NCBI RefSeq assembly: GCF_019740355.2
Contig: NZ_CP091819.1
Location: forward strand, 1,674,001-1,738,000
Source of the DNA: Paracrocinitomix mangrovi
GTDB taxonomy: Bacteria > Bacteroidota > Bacteroidia > Flavobacteriales_D > Crocinitomicaceae
Direction of reading: 5' to 3'
Length of the DNA stretch: 64,000 nt
Shown here: piece by piece, positions 17,719-26,292 of the stretch
Position numbering within the stretch: position 1 is the stretch's first letter
Layout: every line of letters starts with the position of its first letter
Notes under the pieces: model-generated
Seen by the model: only the letters and a program-made list of their open reading frames with translations
What the model was told of the DNA's origin: nothing
The model's database searches: none
Translations under genes and position numbers: made by a program

Positions 17719-19161
17719 TTATTCAATTACAAACCTGCCCTGATTCAGTTGATTATTCAAATTTAAATTGAATAAATATGTTCCCGACTGATAGTTTTGA
17801 CAATCCAGAATTACTTGATTTCCATTCCCTGTAATTTGCTCAATTACTCTTCCTGTCATGTCAAAAACGTCAATAGTAAATGAATTTTGCTCTTCATTCA
17901 CAAATGAAATAGTGACTTTATCTTCCGCAGGAATTGGATAAACACTGATTTGAGCAGCCAAATTCTCTGTAGCTGTACCAGCCAGGTAACTTGCCTGAAC
18001 GTACTTCACATTATTACCATCTGAATCCATGTAGGCAATATGAAACACATCTGTACCTACAGCAATACTAGGTTTGTTTTGTGTCCCAGTAACATCTGTC
18101 AAATTAAATGCATTGTTTGGATCAATTCCGTCCACACCAACTGATGAAGCATTGATATAAACATCTATCCCATTTCCTACACTTTCCCAAGCAATTCCTA
18201 ACACTCCATTTGCATAATCTAATTGCGGATAATTTAAAATTGTATTGGCACTTGAAGCAGCATAGACGTCTACCTCTGAATAAATACTGTCTCCTTCTAA
18301 ATCATAATCCACCAAGAATATTTTAGGATCAGTTCCTACCATGGTACGATAAGTAGTTACAGAATGCGTAGCACTTAAAAAATCTGCATCCGCTCCAACA
18401 CTTGGGCATGAAGCAATGGTCCAGCCATGATCATCAACTGAATAAGTATCGGTAAAAGTTTGACCTCTATCATATGAAACAGTGGCCTTCATTTCACGGA
18501 CATTATTATCATTATTTCGTGTAACAATTATTACTCTTTCTGCATCCACAATTATTTCAGGCTCGCAACAATCACAAGACTCTCCTGGCCATAACTCACT
18601 TGCTAAAACATCCGGTTCCCAGGTAGCTCCTCCATCTGTTGATCTGGTAACTCTGTAATGAGGATTCAAACCACTTGCATCATGATCTAATAAAACTACC
18701 CAAAGTGTATCTTGAAAAACAGCTATATCCGGAAACTGAGCATAACCGTCTGCAACATTGTCTACACGCACAGTATCAGACCAATTAGCACCATTATCAG
18801 TAGACTTTGTGAAATATATATGACCTGTTTGCACACCATATGAATGATAAGCAACATAAATATTATTACCCTCTATTTCCATCCCGGGCCCACTCCAGGT
18901 ATAAGCTTGCACATCTGTTCCTGTAGGATTCAACTGAATTGGTGTATCAAATGCGTCTACACCATTATGCTTGGCAAAATACAGATTAAAACTATTGATA
19001 TCTGTCCACAAAACAACCGGAGTTCCGTCACTCAACAATTCCAATTCAGGGTGATAATTCCCCATCCCGGTAGCTACATTTATTGGCGTATTGGTTGAAA
19101 ATGTTTGCGCATTAATGCTCAATGTGAGTACAAAAGAAAATAAGGTAAGCAATTGTTTCAT
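17719..19161 (-). CDS. Secreted sialidase-like (BNR/Asp-box) protein with T9SS type A sorting domain
   Basis: 480 residues: signal peptide (1-18), a beta-propeller of the sialidase superfamily with Asp-box repeats (S-T-D-N-G-A-N-W about 150; S-T-D-G-G-A-T-W about 195; S-Y-D-R-G-Q-T-F about 255) and a C-terminal T9SS type A domain (I-S-V-Y-P-I-P-A-E-D-K-V near 405, ending G-R-F-V-I-E). Exported to the cell surface or medium by type IX secretion. The arginine triad of true sialidases cannot be confirmed by eye, so the propeller may be binding rather than catalytic. Divergent from the M61 peptidase gene. Confidence 0.82.
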   Translation of the reverse strand: MKQLLTLFSFVLTLSINAQTFSTNTPINVATGMGNYHPELELLSDGTPVVLWTDINSFNLYFAKHNGVDAFDTPIQLNPTGTDVQAYTWSGPGMEIEGNNIYVAYHSYGVQTGHIYFTKSTDNGANWSDTVRVDNVADGYAQFPDIAVFQDTLWVVLLDHDASGLNPHYRVTRSTDGGATWEPDVLASELWPGESCDCCEPEIIVDAERVIIVTRNNDNNVREMKATVSYDRGQTFTDTYSVDDHGWTIASCPSVGADADFLSATHSVTTYRTMVGTDPKIFLVDYDLEGDSIYSEVDVYAASSANTILNYPQLDYANGVLGIAWESVGNGIDVYINASSVGVDGIDPNNAFNLTDVTGTQNKPSIAVGTDVFHIAYMDSDGNNVKYVQASYLAGTATENLAAQISVYPIPAEDKVTISFVNEEQNSFTIDVFDMTGRVIEQITGNGNQVILDCQNYQSGTYLFNLNLNNQLNQGRFVIE

Positions 19162-19226
19162 ATCAGTTCAGTTTCAGTAAAGTTATGGATTTTTATGCAT
19201 CTTTGTTGACCCTATCAAAATCAGCA

Positions 19227-20765
19227 ATGAAAACCCAACTTATCATACTTTTTACTTTGATGTTGAATTTTGCCCATGCCGGCAAAGTAATCTTCAATTA
19301 TGAACTGGATCTTACGCAGTACAAAGATGACAGGTTAAAAGTAAAATTCAACATTCCTAAAATCAAACAAGATGAAGTTGTTTTTCACTTACCAAAAGTA
19401 GTTCCCGGCACCTATTCCATTCACAATTATGGTTCATTTGCCCACGACATTGTTGCCTTGGATAAAAAAGGTGACACATTAAAAGTTGAACGATTAGACA
19501 AGAATTCTTGGAAAATCATCAATGCTAAAAAACTTAAATCAATATCATATTGGGTAGATGATACCTGGAACACGAGAGAAATAAAGGAAAGCATTTTTGA
19601 ACCAGCAGGCACCAATTTTGAAGAAGACTTTTTTGTACTCAACACCTTTGGTATTTTCGGTTATCTAAAAGGATATGAAAAATCACCTTGCGACATAATC
19701 ATTAAACATCCTAAAAAATTGTACGGCTCTACTTCATTATTGAGATCTACTGCCAATGATTCTACAGATTACTTTTTTTCTAATTCATATCATGAGCTGG
19801 CAGATTCACCTATGATGTATTGTGTGCCGGATACTATTTCAGTGATGATTGGAAATACACAAGTACTGGTTTCTGTTTACAAAAAAGAAGAAAAGAACCT
19901 TGCTAAAAGTATAATGAAAGACATCAAACCACTGATGATGGCTCAACACGCCTATTTAGGAGACAGTTTACCGGTAAAAAATTATGCATTTATCATAACC
20001 CTTGTTGGCGGTGGATTTATGAGTAGTTATGGCGCGTTAGAACATTCAAAATCATCTTTCTTTTACTTACCCAGCTTCATGAAAGGGAATTCATTAACAG
20101 AAAATATTAATCACATAGCTGCTCATGAGTTTTTACACATCATCACACCATTGAATATTCACAGCAAAGAAATTGGAGAATTTGACTACATCAACCCTGA
20201 AATGTCAAAACATTTGTGGATGTATGAAGGAATGACCGAATATGCATCTCATCACTCACAGTTGTGCGGAAGAATCGTCAACTTAAAAGATTTTTTAGGC
20301 ACCATTAAAAGTAAAATTTCAGGTGCAAAAGGCTACAACAACAAGGTTCCGTTTACTGAAATTTCAGAAGGCATGTTAGATAAATATCATGGAGAATTGC
20401 AGAATGTTTACCTCAAAGGAGCATTAATTTCACTGTGCCTGGATTTAGAGTTGAGACATTTGTCAAATGGAGCCTACGGAACCCAAAAATTAATGCATGA
20501 CCTCAGCCTAAAATTCGGACCAACAAAATCATTTGAAGACGATAAATTATTTGATATAATTACAGAAATGACCTATCCATCAATCAGGCAGTTTTTCACT
20601 GATCATGTAGAAGGTTTAGAGCCTTTGGATTACGCTAAATATTTTAAATATATCGGTGTAGATTACACAGAGGAAAAAACAAAATACGGTAGCAAGCGCG
20701 AGTTCAAAGTAAACAATGATGACAAAGGCGCAGTTGCTTTAAGAGACAAATGGATGGGGAAGTAA
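19227..20765 (+). CDS. M61-family (glycyl aminopeptidase-like) metallopeptidase
   Basis: About 512 residues from the ATG at 19227, which I prefer to the in-frame ATG 42 bp upstream because it gives a clean signal peptide (M-K-T-Q-L, hydrophobic core, A-H-A). Zinc motif H-E-F-L-H in A-A-H-E-F-L-H-I-I-T-P-L-N, with a downstream W-M-Y-E-G-M-T-E-Y that matches the E-G-x-T-x-Y motif of M61 peptidases supplying the third ligand. An N-terminal beta domain precedes it. No C-terminal PDZ domain is evident, unlike many relatives. Probably periplasmic; substrate unknown. Confidence 0.85.
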   Translation: MKTQLIILFTLMLNFAHAGKVIFNYELDLTQYKDDRLKVKFNIPKIKQDEVVFHLPKVVPGTYSIHNYGSFAHDIVALDKKGDTLKVERLDKNSWKIINAKKLKSISYWVDDTWNTREIKESIFEPAGTNFEEDFFVLNTFGIFGYLKGYEKSPCDIIIKHPKKLYGSTSLLRSTANDSTDYFFSNSYHELADSPMMYCVPDTISVMIGNTQVLVSVYKKEEKNLAKSIMKDIKPLMMAQHAYLGDSLPVKNYAFIITLVGGGFMSSYGALEHSKSSFFYLPSFMKGNSLTENINHIAAHEFLHIITPLNIHSKEIGEFDYINPEMSKHLWMYEGMTEYASHHSQLCGRIVNLKDFLGTIKSKISGAKGYNNKVPFTEISEGMLDKYHGELQNVYLKGALISLCLDLELRHLSNGAYGTQKLMHDLSLKFGPTKSFEDDKLFDIITEMTYPSIRQFFTDHVEGLEPLDYAKYFKYIGVDYTEEKTKYGSKREFKVNNDDKGAVALRDKWMGK

Positions 20766-20766
20766 A

Positions 20767-21951
20767 TCACCCCCATAAGCCCAAATTATTAAACTTTTTA
20801 CCCAGTACCTTTTCGGCATCTACTTCTAAGGTTTTTGCCAACATCTCCTGGTAGACAGATCTGAAATCCACCTTGAATTTTGGATCACCGTCCTGTAAAT
20901 CTTCCAAATCAATTTGATTGTATTGCTTAATAGCAGATGATTCCAAATCTTTGTCAATAACAAACATCACATTAGCAGCTCCATGATCTGTGCCCCTACT
21001 AGCGTTTTGTTTTAATCTTCTTCCAAATTCCGAGAATATTACAATCGTAGTATCCTTCATCAAATCATCTTTCTCCAAATCTTCAATAAATGAGGTTACT
21101 CCTCCATTTAATTGCTCAAATAAGCGGCTTTGCGCAAATGGTTGATTAACGTGCGTATCAAAGCCACCCAGTGAAGTATAAAATACAGGCGTTTGAATAT
21201 CAGACTTAATCAAAGTTGCAATTTGTTTTAACTGTTGCCCAAATTGTGCTCCCTGGTATAAGGCAGGATTGTTTTTCAATTTGTATTGATCAAAAATATA
21301 CTTGGCTGAATTCTTTGTATCGTTAAACACCTTGTACAAATAATTCAATTCACCATTCTCAGTTACCGGATCTCCCAATTCATTGAAAAAATCTGAATGA
21401 ATGGTGTCGTAAAATGCCTTTGGATTGGTTAAAGCAATGCCAGATTGTTCTTGACCTTTCATAGCCAAAGAAAGCTGCCCTCCTATTTCAATTCCCTCAT
21501 AGGCATTATGGCAATTACTGTCCATATATCTACCTAACCAACCTGTCGTTTTATATTCATTTGAATCTGATGCTGTATGCCAAATATCCATTGATCTGAA
21601 ATGTGATCGGTTGGGATTTGGATACCCAACTGAATTGATAATGGCCAATAATCCTTTTTCATGCAGATCATGTAATCCGGCTAATTTTGGATGAAAACCA
21701 AATTGATCTCCGATTTTTAATAATTCTTCTGCACTAATTCCTATTCCTGAGCGGTTGTTATAATATCCATCCAATCCATAAGGGACAACTGTATTTAAAC
21801 CATCATTACCTCCACTCAGTTGAATAACCACCAGTCGTTTTTTGGACAACATCAACTTTGCAGAAAACATGTTGGCGCGCAAAAACGACGGAATCATAAT
21901 AGTCCCTGCTGTGATTATTCCGGTTCTCTTTAAAAATTCTCTTCTGTTCAT
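20767..21951 (-). CDS. DUF1501 protein (Tat-exported)
   Basis: 394 residues. N-terminal twin-arginine signal M-N-R-R-E-F-L-K-R-T-G, then a sulfatase/alkaline-phosphatase-like fold region typical of DUF1501: V-V-I-Q-L-S-G-G-N-D-G-L-N-T-V-V-P-Y about residue 45, G-F-D-T-H near 260, F-S-E-F-G-R-R about 310 and G-T-D-H-G-A-A-N about 322. Function not established; regularly paired with DUF1800 as here (28 bp downstream of it on the same strand). Confidence 0.93.
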   Translation of the reverse strand: MNRREFLKRTGIITAGTIMIPSFLRANMFSAKLMLSKKRLVVIQLSGGNDGLNTVVPYGLDGYYNNRSGIGISAEELLKIGDQFGFHPKLAGLHDLHEKGLLAIINSVGYPNPNRSHFRSMDIWHTASDSNEYKTTGWLGRYMDSNCHNAYEGIEIGGQLSLAMKGQEQSGIALTNPKAFYDTIHSDFFNELGDPVTENGELNYLYKVFNDTKNSAKYIFDQYKLKNNPALYQGAQFGQQLKQIATLIKSDIQTPVFYTSLGGFDTHVNQPFAQSRLFEQLNGGVTSFIEDLEKDDLMKDTTIVIFSEFGRRLKQNASRGTDHGAANVMFVIDKDLESSAIKQYNQIDLEDLQDGDPKFKVDFRSVYQEMLAKTLEVDAEKVLGKKFNNLGLWG

Positions 21952-21979
21952 AGTTGGTTAGTATTGAGTAGCAAGTATC

Positions 21980-23317
21980 TTAGGTCAATTGAAAATCAGG
22001 TGTACTTACTAAGTGCAAAACCGTCTTCATTTCATGTACCTTATATTTTGAATGTAAATCAGGATTATCACTTCTTACAAGTAAATCAAAGATGTTGGCA
22101 TCTTTATTTTTATCGAAGAATTTATTCCAATCTACTTCTTCAAAAAACTTAATGTCCTTTTTCTTTTGTTTTGATGTTATCATTTCATCTAACTCTGGAC
22201 TCAATTCATCCATCACATAACCTTTGTTGATGATCAGAGATCCCAATCTTAATCTTAGAGCCAATCTACTGGCGTCTATCCATTGTCTTCCTCCTGGCCA
22301 TCCTGCCACATTTGGAGGATCAAATAATACATGACCTAAATATCTCTGGAGTGCCTCAGTTGTTTTTTGCTCAGGATATTTCAACTCAAACATCTTTCCC
22401 ATACTCACCATAAATTCAATGGGAGATTTAATTATTTTGCCTTTGCTTTGATAAAACCATTCTGATTTAAAAAGGTGTTTCATCATGGCAGTGATGTCAT
22501 AATTTGATTTGTAAAACACATCTGCCAACTCATTCAAATGATCTTCATTCACCAATTCTTGAACGAAAAACCTGTACACTTTTGCAGCAATGTGCTTTGC
22601 TGTGTTTTTATTTTCCAGGATCATTTCAAGCACATCTTCACCACCATAATTTCCTGTTTTACCAAAAATGGTTTTCTCTCCCTCATCATGAATTCGCGGA
22701 CGAACTAGCCAATTACCCTTTAAGTCTGTTGTCCATCCTGAAAATGCCCTCGCAATTTCTGTAACATCCTTCTCAGTGTAATCAACATCTCTACCTAAAG
22801 TGAATAATTCACAAAGTTCTCTGGCAAAATCTTCATTTGGTTGATCTTTTTTGTTTTGTCTTAAATGGAGATATCCAATCATGGCTGCTGATTTAGACAC
22901 ACCATATAGCAAATCTCTAAAGCTACCTAAGGCATTCTTTCTTAAAATAGAATTTAACTCTAAGGTCAAATAAGGATTATCAACCGTTCTACAAGCAAAG
23001 TGCCCATGCCAAAACAATGTCATCTTTTCTACCAAACCTTTATCATTCTCCATCATTTGCTTTAACCATAAGTGATTGATCGCTCTAACATGACCTCTCC
23101 AGGTTTTGCGCATTTCCTTTTTCTTCTTATCCGACTGTTTTTTGTTTTGTTCCGGATCCCATCTTGGTAGGTTGTAATCAATATCTTCTACCTTTTGATT
23201 TTTGAAGATTTGATCAACCGCCTGTTCGATACTATAGGTAAGTTTAATATCATTGTGATGAGCAAAAAACTCTGCCCTGGCATGTAAGTGATATAAATGT
23301 GAGATTGTCGGTTTCAT
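21980..23317 (-). CDS. DUF1800 protein
   Basis: 445 residues. Family marks: W-H-G-H-F-A near residue 105, N-E-D-F-A-R-E-L-C-E-L-F-T-L-G about 160, E-I-A-R-A-F-S-G-W-T about 185, and the C-terminal D-P-P-N-V-A-G-W-P-G-G-R-Q-W-I motif. Biochemical role unknown; partner of DUF1501. Unlike its partner it shows no obvious export signal at this start. First gene of the DUF1800-DUF1501 pair. Confidence 0.93.
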   Translation of the reverse strand: MKPTISHLYHLHARAEFFAHHNDIKLTYSIEQAVDQIFKNQKVEDIDYNLPRWDPEQNKKQSDKKKKEMRKTWRGHVRAINHLWLKQMMENDKGLVEKMTLFWHGHFACRTVDNPYLTLELNSILRKNALGSFRDLLYGVSKSAAMIGYLHLRQNKKDQPNEDFARELCELFTLGRDVDYTEKDVTEIARAFSGWTTDLKGNWLVRPRIHDEGEKTIFGKTGNYGGEDVLEMILENKNTAKHIAAKVYRFFVQELVNEDHLNELADVFYKSNYDITAMMKHLFKSEWFYQSKGKIIKSPIEFMVSMGKMFELKYPEQKTTEALQRYLGHVLFDPPNVAGWPGGRQWIDASRLALRLRLGSLIINKGYVMDELSPELDEMITSKQKKKDIKFFEEVDWNKFFDKNKDANIFDLLVRSDNPDLHSKYKVHEMKTVLHLVSTPDFQLT

Positions 23318-23476
23318 AGTTCGAGATTTGAATGTTTGACCCCTAAAACTTTTAAAGGTTTAAATTTCCTTTCTTCAATCAAACTCAATTATAGGGCCAA
23401 AATCAATTCAAATTGAACCACTTATCCAACACTATTACTTACTCAAACGATTTAACAAACCCAAACTTTCCTTTTA

Positions 23477-23484
23477 TACATTTG
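23477..23484 (+). promoter_or_regulatory. -7 promoter element (TACATTTG)
   Basis: Perfect TAnnTTTG match about 59 bp before the ATG at 23543; no strong -33 at the right distance. Confidence 0.4.
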
Positions 23485-23542
23485 TCTTAGATGAAATTCG
23501 AAAAAAAAGAATAGCTTCAGGCTGAATTAAAAGACGTATACC

Positions 23543-24451
23543 ATGAAAAAATTAAGCTTTTTACTTTTCACCTTATTAGTCATCTCATCTGGATTTGCAC
23601 AAGAAACAGAAGTAGTTATTTCAAAAAAGGACTATGCAATATTTTCAAGTGAAACAGGCAAAAAAGCCAAACCTCAAGATATTGTGGATGAATTAAAAGA
23701 TGCTGACGTTATCTTTTTTGGAGAAGAGCACAATGATTCAATTGGACATCAATTACAATTGATGTTATTTAAATTGATGTTTGATTCTTATGGAGAAAAA
23801 GCAGTTTTATCAATGGAGATGTTTGACAGAGATGTTCAATACATCATGGATGAATACCTTCAAGGGCTAATCAAACAATCTTACTTTTTAAAAGACTCAA
23901 GAAAATGGAGTAATTACAAAGATTATGCTCCAATGGTTGAGTTTGCTAAGGAAAAAGGATTGGCTGTTATTTGTGCCAATGCTCCTTTCAGATATGTAAA
24001 TGTTGCCACAAAGCATGGTTTAGATGGCTTAATGAAATTATCAGAAAAAGCAAAAGAAGCATTGGCTCCACTACCCTATACCTTGGCAAGCGGAGCATAT
24101 AAAGCAAAATTGGATGCTTTGATGGGACACGATCCTTCAAATCCTGATTCAAAACCTTCTTATGATATGATTCCTGGTCAATCATTGTGGGATGCTACAA
24201 TGGCATATTCTATTTACCAAAAATTGCAGGCAAAGCCAGATTCAAAGATTTTACATTTAGTTGGAAGATTTCATGTAGATGAGCATTTTGGAATAGTTGA
24301 AAGGCTAAAGGAGTTTGATCCAAATATCAAAGTTGTTGTTGTTTCTTTAGACGGAAGTGCAGAAAACTTCCCAAAAGTTGACATCACAGAATACAAGAAA
24401 AATGGTGAATATTTGATTTTCAGTGATCCTGAAGTTCCAAAATCATATTAA
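23543..24451 (+). CDS. ChaN-family haem-binding-like protein
   Basis: 302 residues with a signal peptide (1-19, ending G-F-A-Q). The body matches the ChaN/Tiki family: A-D-V-I-F-F-G-E-E-H-N-D near residue 53, L-S-M-E-M-F-D-R-D-V-Q about 95, and V-G-R-F-H-V-D-E-H-F-G near 245. ChaN proteins bind haem in iron uptake, although related enzymes (Tiki, EreA) are hydrolases sharing the G-E-x-H motif, so an enzymatic role is not excluded. Monocistronic, followed by a strong terminator. Confidence 0.85.
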   Translation: MKKLSFLLFTLLVISSGFAQETEVVISKKDYAIFSSETGKKAKPQDIVDELKDADVIFFGEEHNDSIGHQLQLMLFKLMFDSYGEKAVLSMEMFDRDVQYIMDEYLQGLIKQSYFLKDSRKWSNYKDYAPMVEFAKEKGLAVICANAPFRYVNVATKHGLDGLMKLSEKAKEALAPLPYTLASGAYKAKLDALMGHDPSNPDSKPSYDMIPGQSLWDATMAYSIYQKLQAKPDSKILHLVGRFHVDEHFGIVERLKEFDPNIKVVVVSLDGSAENFPKVDITEYKKNGEYLIFSDPEVPKSY

Positions 24452-24478
24452 AAACACCCTTGCAACTATAAAGTATTG

Positions 24479-24509
24479 ACTCCTGATGAAATTCATCAGG
24501 AGTTTTTTT
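24479..24509 (+). terminator. Rho-independent terminator after the ChaN-like gene
   Basis: ACTCCTGATG (24479-24488), 5-nt loop, CATCAGGAGT (24494-24503), then TTTTTT: a 10-bp perfect stem with a T-tract. Confidence 0.9.
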
Positions 24510-24540
24510 GTGCTAATATTTTATCTATATCTCAATTGAC

Positions 24541-24571
24541 TTTGTAAATAAAAAAATCCATTATACCTTTG
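24541..24571 (+). promoter_or_regulatory. Promoter of the SAM-riboswitch/metH operon
   Basis: TTTG (24541-24544), 19-nt spacer, TACCTTTG (24564-24571): a textbook flavobacterial promoter. Transcription would start about 10 nt upstream of the aptamer P1 stem. Confidence 0.7.
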
Positions 24572-24587
24572 TACCCAGTTCTAAGTT

Positions 24588-24716
24588 AAACTTATAAAGA
24601 AAGGTGGAGGGACCGGCCCTGTGAAACCTTGGCAACCTACCCGATCGAGAGCCCTCGGAATCAAAAGGATAAGGTGCCAATTCCTACTGAAGCTATTGCG
24701 GATGTAATATAAGTTG
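24588..24716 (+). ncRNA. SAM-I (S-box) riboswitch
   Basis: Recognised by sequence and structure: GGTGGAGGGACCGGCCC (24603-24619), then TGAAACCTTGGCAACC (24622-24637) and GGTGCCAATTCC (24673-24684) are the conserved S-box core. AACTTAT (24589-24595) pairs with ATAAGTT (24709-24715) as P1. It binds S-adenosylmethionine and represses the downstream methionine synthase genes. No terminator hairpin is visible before the ATG at 24755, so control may act on translation; CCGGTCC (24731-24737) is complementary to GGACCGG in the aptamer core (24610-24616) and could be the switching partner. Confidence 0.93.
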
Positions 24717-24754
24717 AGATCACAAACATACCGGTCCTACACATAATTACGCTT

Positions 24755-25741
24755 ATGGCGGATATTAGAGAAACATTGAAACACCGTATTCTAGTGCTAG
24801 ACGGAGCCATGGGAACCATGATTCAACGCTACAAACTGGATGAAGATGATTTTAGAAAAGGATGGTTTGAAGATCATGAAGCCAAATTAAAAGGCAACAA
24901 TGATGTATTGGTGTTGACGAGACCTGATATCATTAAAGAAATTCACGCAGCTTATTTAGATGCCGGAGCGGATATTGTTGAAACAAATACATTTGGTGCT
25001 ACCCGTGTTGCTCAGGCAGATTATCATTTAGAAGATGCTGTTTATGACATCAACTATCACGGAGCCAAAATAGCCCGTGAAGTTTGTGATGAATTCACTG
25101 CTAAAAACCCAGACAAACCAAGATTTGTTGCTGGGTCAATGGGACCAACTACAAAATTAGCTTCCATGTCTCCGGATGTAAATGATCCCGGTTTTAGAAA
25201 CATCACTTTTGAAGAATTAAAAGATGCTTTTAAAGAACAAGCCAAAGGATTAATTGAGGGTGGATCTGATTTATTGCTGGTGGAGACTGTAACAGACACA
25301 TTAAATGCCAAGGCCGCTCTTATGGCGATAAGCGAAATTCAAGAAGAATTGGGAACCAACTTGCCAATTATGGTTTCAGGAACCATTACAGATGCTAGTG
25401 GAAGAACATTATCCGGCCAAACTACTGAAGCATTTTTAATTTCCATTCAGCACATGGATCTTTTGAGCGTTGGATTAAACTGCGCTCTAGGAGCAAATGC
25501 TTTGAGACCTTATTTACAGGTATTAAAAAACAAAGCTCCTTTTTATGTATCTGCTCATCCAAATGCAGGACTTCCAAACGAAATGGGAGAATATGATGAA
25601 ACGCCCGAAAAAATGGCCGAACAAATCAACACATTTTTGGATGAAGGATTAGTAAACATTGTAGGTGGATGTTGTGGAACAACTCCAGAACACATCAAAG
25701 CAATGGTAGAATTAGTAAATCAAAAACAATTAAATAAATAA
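24755..25741 (+). CDS. metH: Methionine synthase, homocysteine-binding N-terminal subunit (split MetH)
   Basis: 328 residues covering only the first MetH module, a zinc-dependent homocysteine methyltransferase barrel. Marks: [10 protein letters not shown] near residue 16, E-T-N-T-F-G-A-T about 75, G-L-N-C-A-L-G about 240 (first Zn Cys) and [12 protein letters not shown] about 305 (Zn Cys pair). The remaining MetH modules are encoded separately 550 bp downstream. Placed directly after the SAM-I riboswitch. The clean stop and intervening gene argue for a genuine split rather than a frameshift. Confidence 0.93.
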   Translation: MADIRETLKHRILVLDGAMGTMIQRYKLDEDDFRKGWFEDHEAKLKGNNDVLVLTRPDIIKEIHAAYLDAGADIVETNTFGATRVAQADYHLEDAVYDINYHGAKIAREVCDEFTAKNPDKPRFVAGSMGPTTKLASMSPDVNDPGFRNITFEELKDAFKEQAKGLIEGGSDLLLVETVTDTLNAKAALMAISEIQEELGTNLPIMVSGTITDASGRTLSGQTTEAFLISIQHMDLLSVGLNCALGANALRPYLQVLKNKAPFYVSAHPNAGLPNEMGEYDETPEKMAEQINTFLDEGLVNIVGGCCGTTPEHIKAMVELVNQKQLNK

Positions 25742-25745
25742 TAGC

Positions 25746-26180
25746 ATGCCTAAACTTTGGAAAGAAATAGATAAAGAAATCTTAGTTGCCTTACCAAATC
25801 CAACTAAAGAAGCTTACGAAATCAAAGTTAAAATCCCGGAATTCACTTTTTTGGGTGTTCAAGAACAACCAGATTTCGCAACCGTATTTTTGACTTTTTA
25901 TCCGAAAGACAAAATCATTGAATTGAAATCTTTGAAACAGTATTCTTATCACTTAAGAGACATAGTTGTTTCTTATGAAAGATTAATCAACATTTTTTAT
26001 GATCAATTGATGGAAGTTTACGAACCGGAAAGATTGAGAATAACAATGGTTTGTAATCCTAGAGGTGGTATCAGTTCAAAATTGACAATTGATTCTGATT
26101 GGGCCGCACGTGGAGGAGAAGAGAAATTTAAAGACTGGGCTTCAACAGGAAATGAAGACACCTGGCAAGTTGTAATGTAA
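25746..26180 (+). CDS. QueF-like T-fold protein lacking the catalytic cysteine
   Basis: 144 residues. It follows the preQ0 reductase (QueF, short YkvM type) pattern: F-x-x-L then Q-P-D-F-A-T-V (Asp43), E-L-K-S-L-K-Q-Y (59-66), and N-P-R-G-G-I-S (104-110). However, where QueF has the active-site Cys that forms the thioimide with preQ0 (about 7 residues before the Asp) there is L36-G37, and the F-R-N-x-x-x-x-H-E substrate motif reads L-R-D-I-V-V-S-Y-E. The single Cys (103) is elsewhere. It is therefore unlikely to reduce preQ0. Four bp after metH-N, inside the SAM-controlled operon; a pterin- or folate-linked role in methionine synthesis is speculation. Confidence 0.7.
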   Translation: MPKLWKEIDKEILVALPNPTKEAYEIKVKIPEFTFLGVQEQPDFATVFLTFYPKDKIIELKSLKQYSYHLRDIVVSYERLINIFYDQLMEVYEPERLRITMVCNPRGGISSKLTIDSDWAARGGEEKFKDWASTGNEDTWQVVM

Positions 26181-26244
26181 ATAAATCAGTAGGCAATATT
26201 CTACCGGGGATTAAATTGAAAATTGCCAACATTAACCTCCCCTT

Positions 26245-26262
26245 TTCCGATAGCTATCGGAA
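26245..26262. repeat. 18-bp perfect palindrome TTCCGATAGCTATCGGAA
   Basis: Perfect palindrome in the 112-bp gap between the QueF-like gene and metH-C. It shares the CCGATAGCTATCGG centre with the 20-bp palindrome at 40522-40541. As RNA it would form a short stem inside the metH operon transcript. Confidence 0.7.
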
Positions 26263-26292
26263 CAAACCTCCAATGAGGGAATATTTTAGAAA

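Noticed and set aside
25742-26292. Split metH interpreted as a frameshifted pseudogene
   Set aside because: The halves are separated by a complete, conserved-looking gene, each half begins and ends at module boundaries, and all key motifs are intact.
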